Shown in pieces: positions 1 to 8,054 of a stretch of 64,000 nucleotides of DNA (position 1 is the stretch's first letter; the number at the start of each line of letters is the position of its first letter). Source of the DNA: Bradyrhizobium elkanii WSM2783 (GTDB taxonomy: Bacteria > Pseudomonadota > Alphaproteobacteria > Rhizobiales > Xanthobacteraceae); assembly GCF_000472865.1 (NCBI RefSeq), contig NZ_AXAP01000027.1:40780-104779 (forward strand), given 5' to 3'. The translations under genes and the position numbers were made by a program. A model generated the notes under the pieces. It made no database searches. It was given only the letters and a program-made list of their open reading frames with translations, and was not told the DNA's origin.

Positions 1-591
1 CAGCGCCATGTCATGAGCAATGTCGATCCAGCCATTGCCCTTCAGGCTGGCATTGGTCTGGTTGAGGCTGGAGTTCTGCTTGTAGACCGTCTCCTGGACA
101 TCGAGCTTAAGGTCGAGACCGTGCCGCTCCCATAGGCTATGGGCGCGCAACTGCGGCTCGACTACCGCCGCAACGTCACTGCGGATGTCGGTGTTCGACG
201 CGAACACGTTGCTGTCGAAGAACCCGCCGGTGATCAGCGACGGATTGAACATCCACGAGCCCGAACGAATGCCCACTGGCTCATAGCCAGGCTGTAGGCG
301 GCCTTTCACGGGCGTGTCCTCCGGCGGTATGTCTTCACGGGTGTCAGGATCGGTCAGCTTGGGTAGCGGGGATGGCTCGAAGATTTGTTGCGCATTCCAT
401 GGCGGCGCCACCTCCTCATTTGGCCAGGGGAGCACCTGTGCTTCCGCCGGTGATCCGAGTCCAAGCACAATCGCAGTCACCGGCGCGGGTACGATCGTCA
501 GTCCGCGGCGACCGAACGCGACGAGCGAACGGGCTCGCCACCCACTCGTTCCAATCGCGTTCAACCAGCCAAATGCAGTCGTGCGTCCCAT
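1..591 (-). CDS. Outer-membrane beta-barrel protein of an exopolysaccharide locus (3' end outside window)
   Basis: This frame runs off the left edge of the window, so only the first 197 residues are visible. The ATG at 591 follows an AAGGGA ribosome site. The first ~52 residues are basic and then hydrophobic, ending in GSPAEAQ, which reads as a long signal peptide. After a proline-rich linker comes RLQPGYEPVGIRSGSW and then repeated short amphipathic strands (residues ~100-197), as in the outer membrane beta-barrel family common in rhizobial capsule and exopolysaccharide loci. The export protein gene lies just upstream on the same strand. I infer a role in the outer membrane during polysaccharide secretion. 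Family assignment is from pattern recognition. Confidence 0.7.
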   Translation of the reverse strand, partial: MGRTTAFGWLNAIGTSGWRARSLVAFGRRGLTIVPAPVTAIVLGLGSPAEAQVLPWPNEEVAPPWNAQQIFEPSPLPKLTDPDTREDIPPEDTPVKGRLQPGYEPVGIRSGSWMFNPSLITGGFFDSNVFASNTDIRSDVAAVVEPQLRAHSLWERHGLDLKLDVQETVYKQNSSLNQTNASLKGNGWIDIAHDMAL

Positions 592-892
592 AATCCATCC
601 CTTGCGGGAACTCTGGAGCGGTGAAGTTCTGAGGCCCGGCTGCCCGTGCTCACAAATTCACCGCGGACTGCGCATTGACATGGCAGCCCTTTGCACTTGT
701 TACGCGCGCACGACGGAGCATTGCTGGTTTGATCAGAGAACATCTTCCCGCGCATTAACGTGCGTCGCGGGAAAAAGTTTTCTGCATTGCAAAATAATAC
801 TCATCGCAAATCGACGACACTATGGCAGCGCGCATGACGTAAATGTTTACGCGCGTGATTTGCGAGCGAGATTGCTCCGTCGAACGAGCCAC
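592..892. other. Intergenic region between two minus-strand polysaccharide genes
   Basis: No convincing gene is seen. It contains an imperfect hairpin at about 750-773 with TCCCGCG and CGCGGGA arms. On the minus strand, the direction of the flanking genes, the hairpin is not followed by a T-run, so it is not a classical terminator. The rest is AT-richer than the flanking genes and probably holds the promoter of the beta-barrel gene. Confidence 0.4.
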
Positions 893-1486
893 TCAGAAGT
901 AGCGCTCGGGAACCCGGATGTTGTCGCCAGGGAACACCAGGATCGGTGCATCGAGCGCGTAGATCTCCTCCGCTGGACTGCCCGATCGGCGCAGATAGAC
1001 CTTGCCCTCGTTGGCGCGATAGGTGAATCCGCCGGCACTGGCGACCGCATCCATCACCGTCAGACCAAGGCGGTACGGATACTCGCCGGCCTTCTTGACC
1101 TCGCCGAGGATGTAATAAGGTCTGTACGCGACGATCTCGACGTTCACCTTCGGATCACGCACGATGTCCTTCGATAGCGCGGATGTGATCGCGCGTTCCA
1201 ACTGCTTGGTCGTCATGCCGGACGCCCTCATGCGTCCTGCAAGTGGAATCGAGACCTGACCACTCGCGTCGATTTCATACTCGCCCGTGATGTCGGGCTC
1301 TCCATATACCTTCACACGCACTCTGTCGTTCGGGCCGAGCACGTAGGTCCCTGTCGAGAACGCATGCGAGCCGGTTTGCGTTTGAGCCGACGCGCAAGTT
1401 GCAAAACCCGCGATACTCGCCAAAACGAACGCAAATAGAATATTGCGTGGCGCCGCGCGGGCGACACGGATTGATTGTTGCTGCAT
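893..1486 (-). CDS. Polysaccharide export protein (Wza-like, short periplasmic form)
   Basis: The 197-residue product starts with a signal peptide ending near residue 35. A polysaccharide export domain follows (residues ~47-120: YVLGPNDRVRVKVYGEPD, then SIPLAGRM), and then one SLBB-type ligand-binding domain (YYILGEVKKAGEYPY, with AVASAGGFT at ~150-160). It ends VFPGDNIRVPERYF. It is about half the length of E. coli Wza and lacks the C-terminal helix that forms the outer-membrane pore, so it probably works in the periplasm together with a separate outer-membrane channel such as the adjacent beta-barrel protein. The signal peptide has a cysteine (FATC), but this is a poor lipobox. Confidence 0.92.
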   Translation of the reverse strand: MQQQSIRVARAAPRNILFAFVLASIAGFATCASAQTQTGSHAFSTGTYVLGPNDRVRVKVYGEPDITGEYEIDASGQVSIPLAGRMRASGMTTKQLERAITSALSKDIVRDPKVNVEIVAYRPYYILGEVKKAGEYPYRLGLTVMDAVASAGGFTYRANEGKVYLRRSGSPAEEIYALDAPILVFPGDNIRVPERYF

Positions 1487-1624
1487 GACTGCATCCCCAC
1501 GAAAGTCCCGTCAGTAACGGCGCGGAGCATAAGTGAGCAAACAAGGCGAAAAAATGTGGGTAGTGGTTCCGCGACAGCTCCATGCGGTTCCATGGTCGCG
1601 CAGCGTTAATGGCGCCATCGTCTG

Positions 1625-2359
1625 TCACAGGACCAGAATCGCTGTTCCTTCGATGGCGATGCAGGTCAGCGTCCCGCTTCTCCACGCGCCGGTGTCGATA
1701 TTGATGCGGTTATGCCTGATGTCGGGATGGGGAACCGGGGTGTGGCCGTGCACGACATATTTGCCGTGATCTTCATCCGAACTGAGAAACTCCTGGCGGA
1801 TCCAAAGTAGATCCTCCGGATGCTGTTGCTCGACCGGAACGCTGGGGCGCACCCCGGCATGGGCAAAGAAGAAGTCACCACAGATAAAGCTGTCGCGCAG
1901 GCATTGCAGGAACAGGACATGCGTGCGTGGGAAGACGTTGAGAAAACGGCGCTGCAGGTTGACTTCGGAGACGGGCATGTCGCGCGGAAACACGCCATAG
2001 GAGGCGAGCGTCTGCAAGCCGCCGAGCCGCCGCCACTGCGCGAACGCCGCCGGATCGTCAAGAAAGTGTTGCAACAGCTCTTCATGATTACCGCGCAGGC
2101 AAACTGCGTGATTCCTGACGAGGCGAACTGCCAACAGATCGAGCACGGTCTTGGAATCGGGGCCGCGGTCGATATAGTCACCGAGATAGATCTCGAGCGC
2201 GTAGCGGATCGGCCGCCGGGCTATGTCGTCGTCGATACGCGCAATGGTCTCGGCGAGCAGGTCGGCGCGTCCGTGAATGTCGCCGACCGCGTAGATGCGC
2301 GTGTCTGCGGGAGCCGAAGGTGCAACGTAGTGAGGATATGCAACTGGCGGCCGCATCAT
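1625..2359 (-). CDS. PPP-family metallophosphoesterase (serine/threonine protein phosphatase-like)
   Basis: The 244-residue protein carries the complete PPP motif set in order: GDIHG (~27), GDYIDRG (~58), GNHE (~90), HAG (~160) and GHTP (~205). These bind the two-metal centre used for phosphomonoester hydrolysis. No signal peptide or membrane segment is seen, so it should be cytoplasmic. Two ATG codons stand in tandem at the start (2359 and 2356). It lies 138 bp upstream of the export protein on the same strand, so it may be co-transcribed with the polysaccharide genes. Bacterial PPP enzymes of this size act on phosphoproteins or on dinucleoside polyphosphates; the sequence alone does not say which. 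Confidence 0.9.
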   Translation of the reverse strand: MMRPPVAYPHYVAPSAPADTRIYAVGDIHGRADLLAETIARIDDDIARRPIRYALEIYLGDYIDRGPDSKTVLDLLAVRLVRNHAVCLRGNHEELLQHFLDDPAAFAQWRRLGGLQTLASYGVFPRDMPVSEVNLQRRFLNVFPRTHVLFLQCLRDSFICGDFFFAHAGVRPSVPVEQQHPEDLLWIRQEFLSSDEDHGKYVVHGHTPVPHPDIRHNRINIDTGAWRSGTLTCIAIEGTAILVL

Positions 2360-2448
2360 CGGTTGCTTCGATCATGGAACCGTCATGAGGTCAATCGGCG
2401 GCCCCGCCGCAGCGGCACCTGTTCCCGTTTCGCTTGCCTGTATAAAGT

Positions 2449-2682
2449 CTAGAAGAAGATCATTCGGATGAGCAGAATGATCACGATCCAGGCAAGCATG
2501 TTCGTCAGGATGATGCGGTTCCTCAATTTACGCCCCGCAGGATCGAGTCGTTTTGGTTCAGGGCGATCCAAACGCGCCGCGATCATTGGCGCCTCCCTGG
2601 AAAATCTTTCCGAGACAAGCGGCTTCTTCGTTAAGGCAGTTTTCGCGTGTTGATGTCCCGCAATCATCGAGAAGACCATCAA
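2449..2682 (-). CDS. Small hypothetical protein with one C-terminal membrane segment
   Basis: The open frame encodes 77 residues. An internal methionine at residue 33 (MIAARLDRPEPKRLD) could be the true start, giving 45 residues. The C-terminus (residues ~57-77: IILTNMLAWIVIILLIRMIFF) is a single hydrophobic helix after a basic stretch, as in a tail-anchored inner-membrane peptide. It lies 89 bp upstream of the phosphatase on the same strand. I do not recognise a family. The clean basic-then-hydrophobic layout and position suggest a real small gene, but there is no functional evidence. Confidence 0.5.
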   Translation of the reverse strand: MMVFSMIAGHQHAKTALTKKPLVSERFSREAPMIAARLDRPEPKRLDPAGRKLRNRIILTNMLAWIVIILLIRMIFF

Positions 2683-3146
2683 TTGAAATGATCGCGTCGG
2701 GGAGAGTACGAGTGGCGCTTTAGTATGCAGTGAAAGAAATCCTTCAAAAATGATCGCACAGATTAAGTGCTTGATATAGCCGTTGCGTGGCCATTTCTGA
2801 ATCGAATCCGATTCGCGCGTGGTTCCAGGTTTGCGTTAATGCATGGCTGCATCGAAACACACGCAGCGCATTTCGCGTGCACTTCAACCTAAGCGCTTCC
2901 GAACAAAACGGATTCTTTGCATCGCACAAAGCTCACGATGCCGCGATGCAAAACGGCGCGCAACATTTTCGTTTTGCTGCCCCATTTCGCTCAAAGAGTT
3001 CGTAGAGTTATACCGCCGCGCGATCGAGACGCGTCTCTGCTACGCAGGAAAATTCGCAATTGCGAAGGTGCCCGCGAGACGGGCAGTGACGGTCTGCGTC
3101 GTCGCGCTTGTGACCTCTTTGGGTTCAACAGAGAGAGCGAGAGCAA
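2683..3146 (+). promoter_or_regulatory. Long 5' region before the exoY-like gene with inverted repeats
   Basis: No credible gene lies here. The region is AT-richer than its flanks and contains a perfect palindrome GAATCGAATCCGATTC at 2799-2814. A 9-bp inverted repeat, TTTGCATCG at 2916-2924 and CGATGCAAA at 2944-2952, also occurs. TGCATCG appears directly at 2848 and 2918, inverted at 2944, and as a partial CGATGC at 2936. Such repeated half-sites suggest a regulator binding ahead of the polysaccharide operon that starts at 3147. No clear -35/-10 pair could be fixed. Confidence 0.4.
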
Positions 3147-3908
3147 ATGGCCGCCATCGTCACAGCCAACTTCGACCAGGACAGTATCAGGTCGCTCCGC
3201 AACAAGCGGAGCACCATCTCGATGCGGCCGGTCGAATATGCCGGCAGCAATTCATATAGCCCCTATCGAGCAAAGCGCCCGCGCGGCGCGGTGCGGACTG
3301 AGCCGGGTTCTTCCATCTCAAAGCGCATCTTCGATATCGTGGTTGCAAGCGCAGCGCTGTTGTTCTTCGCGCCGCTCTTGATCGCGATCGCCATCGGCAT
3401 CAAGCTGACGTCGCGAGGACCAGTGTTGTTTCACCAATACCGGTACGGCTATCGAAACCGGCGCTTCAAGATCTACAAGTTCCGCTCGATGCGGACCGAC
3501 GCCGGCGACGTGCGCGGCGTCAAGCAGACCGTGCAGGGCGATTCCCGAGTCACCCCGATCGGCAGGATCCTGCGCAAGACGAGCCTCGATGAAATCCCGC
3601 AATTGATCAATGTCATCAAGGGCGACATGTCGCTGGTCGGCCCGCGCCCGCATGTCCCGGGCATGCTGGCCGCTGAGCTGCCTTATGAGGACCTCGTGCC
3701 GTATTACTTCCAGCGCCACAGCGCTCGGCCCGGGATCACCGGCCTTGCGCAGGTGAGCGGCTGCCGCGGAAGTACGGTTGAGGCCGGCCGCGCGATCTCG
3801 CGGATCGACTACGACCTCGACTACATCGAGCGCTGGTCCTTGCGCATGGACGTCATGATCATCGTGCGCACCGTCCGCCGCGAATTCCTGTCCGGCAGCG
3901 GTTTCTAG
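3147..3908 (+). CDS. exoY: Undecaprenyl-phosphate sugar transferase, ExoY-like
   Basis: This enzyme primes exopolysaccharide repeat-unit synthesis by moving a sugar phosphate from a UDP-sugar to undecaprenyl phosphate at the inner membrane. The 253-residue protein has a ~58-residue basic cytoplasmic leader and one membrane helix (~65-87). The full bacterial sugar transferase domain follows: KFRSMRTDA (~111), SLDEIPQLINVIKGDMSLVG (~148-167) with PRP next, and RPGITGLAQVSG (~195). This is the short, single-domain ExoY form, not the long WbaP/WcaJ form with extra N-terminal helices. It is followed 40 bp later by manC on the same strand. Which sugar it transfers is not visible. Confidence 0.92.
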   Translation: MAAIVTANFDQDSIRSLRNKRSTISMRPVEYAGSNSYSPYRAKRPRGAVRTEPGSSISKRIFDIVVASAALLFFAPLLIAIAIGIKLTSRGPVLFHQYRYGYRNRRFKIYKFRSMRTDAGDVRGVKQTVQGDSRVTPIGRILRKTSLDEIPQLINVIKGDMSLVGPRPHVPGMLAAELPYEDLVPYYFQRHSARPGITGLAQVSGCRGSTVEAGRAISRIDYDLDYIERWSLRMDVMIIVRTVRREFLSGSGF

Positions 3909-3948
3909 CCCGCCGACATCCAAGCATCACAACAAGGGGAGCGACAGA

Positions 3949-5382
3949 ATGCTGCAGCCACGCGGCCGCATAGTCCCAGTTCTTTTGTCGGGCGGAACCG
4001 GCTCGCGGCTCTGGCCGCTGTCGCGCGAGAACCAGCCGAAGCAACTGCTCGCGCTGCTCGGCGAGAAGACCTTGCTGCAGCAGACGGCGATCCGTGTGAC
4101 GGAGCCGTCGCTGTTTGCCGATCCGATGGTGATCGCCAATGCCGAGCATCGCTTTGCCATTGGCGAGCAACTGCGCGCGGCCGGGATCGCCAATCCGACC
4201 ATGGTGCTGGAGCCGTTCGGACGAAATACGGCGCCGGCGGTCGCGATCGCGGCGCTTCTCGCCAGCGAGGTTGATCCCGGCGCGGTGATCCTGGTGACGC
4301 CGGTCGACCACTGGGTGCGCGATCACGCGGCGTTCCGCGCCGCGATCGCGAGCGGGCTACCGGCGGCGCGCCGTGGACAGTTTGTTCTGTTCGGCCTCAA
4401 GCCGACCGGGCCTGCGACCGGATATGGCTACATCCGCATGGGCGGCGGGATCGCCGATCTCCCCGAAATCCGCAAAGTCGCGGGCTTCGTCGAGAAGCCC
4501 GACGCCGTGACCGCGGAGCGCTTGCTGGCCGGCAATGATCATCTGTGGAACAGCGGAATCTTCCTGCTGCCCGCACGCGCCTTCATCGATGAACTGGCGC
4601 GGCACGAGCCCGCGATTCTGGATGCCTGCCGCGCGGCGCTGGCCGGCGCGACGCGCGATCTCGATTTCCTGCGATTGGAAGAAAAGGCATTCGAGTCCTG
4701 CCCGTCCATCTCGGTCGACTACGCGGTGATGGAAAAGACCGACAAGGCCATGGTGGTGCCCGCCAGTTTTGACTGGAGCGACGTCGGAAGCTGGTCGGCA
4801 CTGTGGACCATGGGCGAGAAGGACGCATCCGGCAATGTCGTGATCGGCGATGCGGTGGCCGAGGACAGCTCCGGCTGCTACGTGCGGGGAGACGGCCCGC
4901 TGGTTGCCGCCCTCGGCGTCGAGGATCTCGTCATCACCGCTTCGCCCGACGTGGTGCTGGTGACCAAACGCGAGCGCGCCCAGGATGTCGGCAAGCTGGT
5001 GGAGCGGTTGAAGGCCAACGGCCATCGCGCCGCGACGCAGACCCACAGCGTACACCGTCCGTGGGGTTACTACACGTCGATCCATGCCGGCGACCGCTTC
5101 CAGGTCAAGCGCATCACTGTCAACCCGGGCGCCAAGCTGTCGCTGCAAAAACATTTTCACCGCGCCGAGCATTGGGTGGTGGTGAACGGCACCGCGATCG
5201 TCACGCGGGACGACGAGGAGGTGCTGCTCCGCGAGAACGAATCGATCTTCGTTCCGCTCGGCTGCATGCATCGCCTGGAAAATCCGGGCAAGGTTCCGCT
5301 CAACCTGATCGAGGTGCAGTCGGGCACGTATCTTGGGGAGGACGACATCGTCCGGGTGCAGGATATCTACCACCGGGTGTGA
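3949..5382 (+). CDS. manC: Mannose-1-phosphate guanylyltransferase / mannose-6-phosphate isomerase
   Basis: The enzyme makes GDP-mannose from mannose-1-phosphate and GTP; in the bifunctional form it also converts fructose-6-phosphate to mannose-6-phosphate. The N-terminal nucleotidyltransferase domain has LSGGTGSRLWPLSRENQPKQ (~12-31), FVEKPD (~180) and NSGIFL (~199). The C-terminal cupin begins with HRPWGYYTSI (~367) and carries histidine ligands in LQKHFHRAEHW. At 477 residues it has the normal length of type II enzymes (AlgA, XanB). It lies between exoY and the FkbM gene, so it supplies GDP-mannose, or products derived from it, to the exopolysaccharide pathway. Confidence 0.96.
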   Translation: MLQPRGRIVPVLLSGGTGSRLWPLSRENQPKQLLALLGEKTLLQQTAIRVTEPSLFADPMVIANAEHRFAIGEQLRAAGIANPTMVLEPFGRNTAPAVAIAALLASEVDPGAVILVTPVDHWVRDHAAFRAAIASGLPAARRGQFVLFGLKPTGPATGYGYIRMGGGIADLPEIRKVAGFVEKPDAVTAERLLAGNDHLWNSGIFLLPARAFIDELARHEPAILDACRAALAGATRDLDFLRLEEKAFESCPSISVDYAVMEKTDKAMVVPASFDWSDVGSWSALWTMGEKDASGNVVIGDAVAEDSSGCYVRGDGPLVAALGVEDLVITASPDVVLVTKRERAQDVGKLVERLKANGHRAATQTHSVHRPWGYYTSIHAGDRFQVKRITVNPGAKLSLQKHFHRAEHWVVVNGTAIVTRDDEEVLLRENESIFVPLGCMHRLENPGKVPLNLIEVQSGTYLGEDDIVRVQDIYHRV

Positions 5383-5461
5383 CGTGGCGGCCGCAAGCCA
5401 ATCCGGCGGGCGGCGTCTCGGAGTATCCTATCCGCATCAACACATAACGGAGGGAATGGAC

Positions 5462-6253
5462 ATGGGTGCCAAGCAGCAGGCCAAGGATCTCTTGAAGGAT
5501 GCATTCCCATCGATCTGGCTGCAGTGGCACTTCATGCATCGTCCGAAATCGGCGGAGCGGGAACTTTCCTATCTCGACAAGATTATCCCGGACGATGCGG
5601 TCACGGTCGACGTCGGCGCCAATTGCGGGCTCTACACGCGAAAGCTGGCGCGGCTGTCCCGCGAGGTCCACGCCTTCGAACCCTCGCACGACATGGCGCG
5701 CCTGCTGCGGCGGACATCTGCTTCAAACGTCAGCGTGCACGAGATCGCGCTGTCGGACCACGAAGGTGACGCGGAACTCTTCATTCCGCGCGGCGACACG
5801 GGTCTGGTCCACGGCCTTGCCTCGCTTGAGCGGCGTGTGATGGCGTCGGCCGATCCGATCGTCGCCGCCCACGTGCCGATGGCGCGACTGGATTCGATGA
5901 TGCATCAAGAGGTCGCCTTCGTGAAGATCGACGTGGAAGGGCACGAGCTCAACGTCCTCAACGGTGCCGTCGAGCTCCTGGAGCGCTGCCAGCCGGTGTT
6001 CCTGGTGGAAGCGGAGGATCGTCATCGGCCGGCCGCGACGGAATCGGTGTTCGATTTCTTCCGGCAACGGTTCTACCGTGGTTTCTTCCTGAAGGAAGGC
6101 GATGTGGTCGACGTCGAAAAGTTCGATGTCGAGGAGCTGCAGGATGCGGCGGCGCTCGAGGCGGATGGTGGCCGCAAGGAAGGGCGGTTCTACATCAACA
6201 ATTTCTTCTTCTTCCCGCAGCATCTCGATGGCGAGTCGATGCTGGTCAAATGA
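5462..6253 (+). CDS. FkbM-family SAM-dependent methyltransferase
   Basis: The start at 5462 is chosen because GGAGGG at 5449-5454 lies 7 nt upstream; an ATG at 5456 is too close to it. An in-frame extension back into manC is less likely. The 263-residue protein has the SAM-binding motif VDVGANCGLYTRKLA (~44-58), the acidic HAFEPS motif (~68) and the FkbM signature FVKIDVEGHELNVLNGA (~155-171). The C-terminus NNFFFFPQH is typical of the family. FkbM enzymes O-methylate sugars or polyketides. Between manC and ugd, a role in methylating an exopolysaccharide sugar is the natural inference; the acceptor is unknown. Confidence 0.88.
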   Translation: MGAKQQAKDLLKDAFPSIWLQWHFMHRPKSAERELSYLDKIIPDDAVTVDVGANCGLYTRKLARLSREVHAFEPSHDMARLLRRTSASNVSVHEIALSDHEGDAELFIPRGDTGLVHGLASLERRVMASADPIVAAHVPMARLDSMMHQEVAFVKIDVEGHELNVLNGAVELLERCQPVFLVEAEDRHRPAATESVFDFFRQRFYRGFFLKEGDVVDVEKFDVEELQDAAALEADGGRKEGRFYINNFFFFPQHLDGESMLVK

Positions 6254-6298
6254 TGACCGGTGCGGCCGCTGCGATCATTTGGTCAGACAGGATAAGTC

Positions 6299-7618
6299 AT
6301 GCATATCACGATGGTCGGCGCCGGTTATGTCGGACTGGTGTCGGGGGCGTGTTTCGCCGACTTCGGGCACTACGTCGTTTGCGTCGACAAGGATGAAAAG
6401 AAGATCGCAGCGCTGAACAAGGGCGAGATCCCGATCCACGAGCCCGGGCTTTCGGAGCTGGTGGCGAGAAACATCGCGCAGGGCCGCCTCGCCTTCGTGA
6501 CCGACTTGAAGGGGGCGGTCAGCCGTTCCGAAGTCATCTTCATCGCGGTCGGCACCCCGTCCCGCCGCGGCGACGGCCACGCCGATCTTTCCCATGTCTA
6601 CGCCGCGACGCGCGAAATCGCCGCGGCCTTGCCGGAGTCGGCAGTCGTGGTGACGAAGTCGACCGTCCCGGTCGGCACCGGAGACGAGGTCGAGCGCATC
6701 ATCCGCGAGGAGAAAAAGGACGCAAAATTCGCCGTCGTCTCCAATCCCGAATTCCTGCGCGAAGGGGCCGCGATCCAGGACTTCAAGCACCCCGATCGCA
6801 TCGTCATCGGCACGGAGGATGCCTTTGCGAGGGAGGTGATGGCGGAAGTCTATCGTCCGCTGCACCTCAACGCATCGCCAATCCTCTACACCAGCCGCCG
6901 CACTGCGGAGCTGACGAAATATGCCGCCAACTCATTCCTTGCGACCAAGATCACCTTCATCAACGAGATCGCCGATCTTGCCGAGAAGGTCGGCGCCAAT
7001 GTCCAGGAGGTCGCCCGCGGCATCGGGCTCGACAACCGCATCGGCTCGAAATTCCTGCATGCCGGTCCGGGCTTCGGTGGCTCCTGCTTTCCCAAGGATA
7101 CGCTGGCGCTGATCAAGACCGGCCAGGACCACGAGGCCCCGCTGCGGATCGTCGAGACGGTGGTGTCGGTGAACGACCAACGCAAGCGCGCCATGGCGCG
7201 CAAGGTGGCGAATGCCTTCGGCGGCAACATCCGCGGCAAGACCATCGCCGTGCTCGGCGTCACGTTCAAGCCGAACACTGACGACATGCGCGATGCGCCG
7301 TCGATCCCGTTGATCACGGCGCTGCAGGATATGGGCGCGACGATCCGTGCCTTCGATCCGGTCGGGATGGAGCAGGCCAAGAAGGTGTTCGAGAACGTCA
7401 CCTTCTGCCGCGACGCTTATGATTGCGCGCGAGGAAGCCATGCGATCGTGATCGTGACGGAATGGGAGCAGTTCCGCGCGCTCGACCTGAAGAAGATGGC
7501 AACGATCATGGCAACACCCGTGATCGTCGATCTCCGCAACATCTATTCGCCCGAGGATGTGACGCGGAACGGTTTTCATTACTGCGGCGTCGGCCGGCCG
7601 AAGCCGCTGGCGTATTAG
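6299..7618 (+). CDS. ugd: UDP-glucose 6-dehydrogenase
   Basis: The enzyme oxidises UDP-glucose twice with NAD+ to UDP-glucuronate, a precursor of acidic exopolysaccharide. The 439-residue protein has the N-terminal Rossmann motif VGAGYVGLVSG (~6-16), EFLREGAAIQDF (~152), the ELTKYAANSFLATKI helix and the catalytic cysteine in GSCFPKD (Cys263). A C-terminal UDP-binding domain begins around VLGVTFKPNTDDMRDAPS. Length and motifs are fully normal. It is the last gene of the exoY-manC-FkbM-ugd run; a strong terminator lies about 175 bp downstream. The final gene name depends on strain convention (ugd, exoM-type or rkpK). Confidence 0.96.
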   Translation: MHITMVGAGYVGLVSGACFADFGHYVVCVDKDEKKIAALNKGEIPIHEPGLSELVARNIAQGRLAFVTDLKGAVSRSEVIFIAVGTPSRRGDGHADLSHVYAATREIAAALPESAVVVTKSTVPVGTGDEVERIIREEKKDAKFAVVSNPEFLREGAAIQDFKHPDRIVIGTEDAFAREVMAEVYRPLHLNASPILYTSRRTAELTKYAANSFLATKITFINEIADLAEKVGANVQEVARGIGLDNRIGSKFLHAGPGFGGSCFPKDTLALIKTGQDHEAPLRIVETVVSVNDQRKRAMARKVANAFGGNIRGKTIAVLGVTFKPNTDDMRDAPSIPLITALQDMGATIRAFDPVGMEQAKKVFENVTFCRDAYDCARGSHAIVIVTEWEQFRALDLKKMATIMATPVIVDLRNIYSPEDVTRNGFHYCGVGRPKPLAY

Positions 7619-7659
7619 CGCAATCGCCGATCAGATTGAAAGGTCGCCCCGGCGAAGCT

Positions 7660-7784
7660 GCGCTCCCTCTCCGGCTTGCGGGGGAGGGCGGGGGTGGGGG
7701 TGCCTCCGCATTGGGGCTCTCCGAGTGGGAGAGAGCCCTCACCCGGCGCTACGCGCCGACCTCTCCCGCAAGCGGGAGAGGTGA
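7660..7784. repeat. Paired inverted extragenic palindromic repeat (CCTCACCCGG / CCTCTCCC type)
   Basis: Two copies of one palindromic unit lie head to head. The right copy has CCTCACCCGGCGCTACGCGCC followed by a hairpin with CTCTCCCGC (7761-7769) and GCGGGAGAG (7772-7780) arms. The left copy (7666-7735) is a degenerate, reversed version. The same unit pair recurs at 13876-14011, 44370-44546 and 51069-51225, and a half copy lies at 40946-40972. Confidence 0.8.
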
Positions 7785-7792
7785 AGATTCAG

Positions 7793-7830
7793 CGCCGGCC
7801 TCCAATCCGTGGAGGCCGGCGTTTTGCTTT
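7793..7830 (+). terminator. Rho-independent terminator after the ugd operon
   Basis: A perfect 11-bp stem, CGCCGGCCTCC (7793-7803) and GGAGGCCGGCG (7811-7821), encloses the loop AATCCGT and is followed by TTTTGCTTT. It lies about 175 bp after the ugd stop codon, beyond the repeat element, and before the promoter of the next operon. Confidence 0.85.
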
Positions 7831-7963
7831 CGGCTGCGGGCCTGACTCCCAAGTCACTCCTCCGTCTTCATCTCCAGCCCCAAGTCGCGCCAAAATCGCC
7901 GTTCCTGGGCGAAAAGAACGGCACGATCACCCGTTTGCCGGGCTGGTGGTGTCTCACTCTCGC

Positions 7964-7990
7964 TTGACAAAACTATTTTAAGCATAAAAT
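7964..7990 (+). promoter_or_regulatory. Promoter with overlapping operator for the aminobenzoyl-CoA-type operon
   Basis: A -35 box TTGACA (7964-7969) and a -10-like TAAAAT (7985-7990) are separated by 15 bp. The inverted repeat ATTTTAAGCATAAAAT (7975-7990) covers the spacer and -10. Almost the same sequence, GTTTTAAGTATAAAAT, stands at 17307-17322 before the CoA ligase, and related sites precede the marR gene. An operator for the MarR protein encoded at 15954 is the simplest reading. Confidence 0.7.
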
Positions 7991-8054
7991 ATCTCCTGAC
8001 TTCGGCTCCTGGGAACGCTCAGATCCTCCGACGGCCGAAGGTGAGGAGACAGCC

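Noticed and set aside
750..773. Hairpin considered as terminator of the export protein gene
   Set aside because: On the minus strand the T-run precedes the stem instead of following it, so it cannot act as a normal intrinsic terminator for that gene.
314..1177. Plus-strand open frame of 287 codons
   Set aside because: It is antisense to the beta-barrel and export protein genes, has no ribosome site and its translation is arginine/serine-rich without family-like segments.
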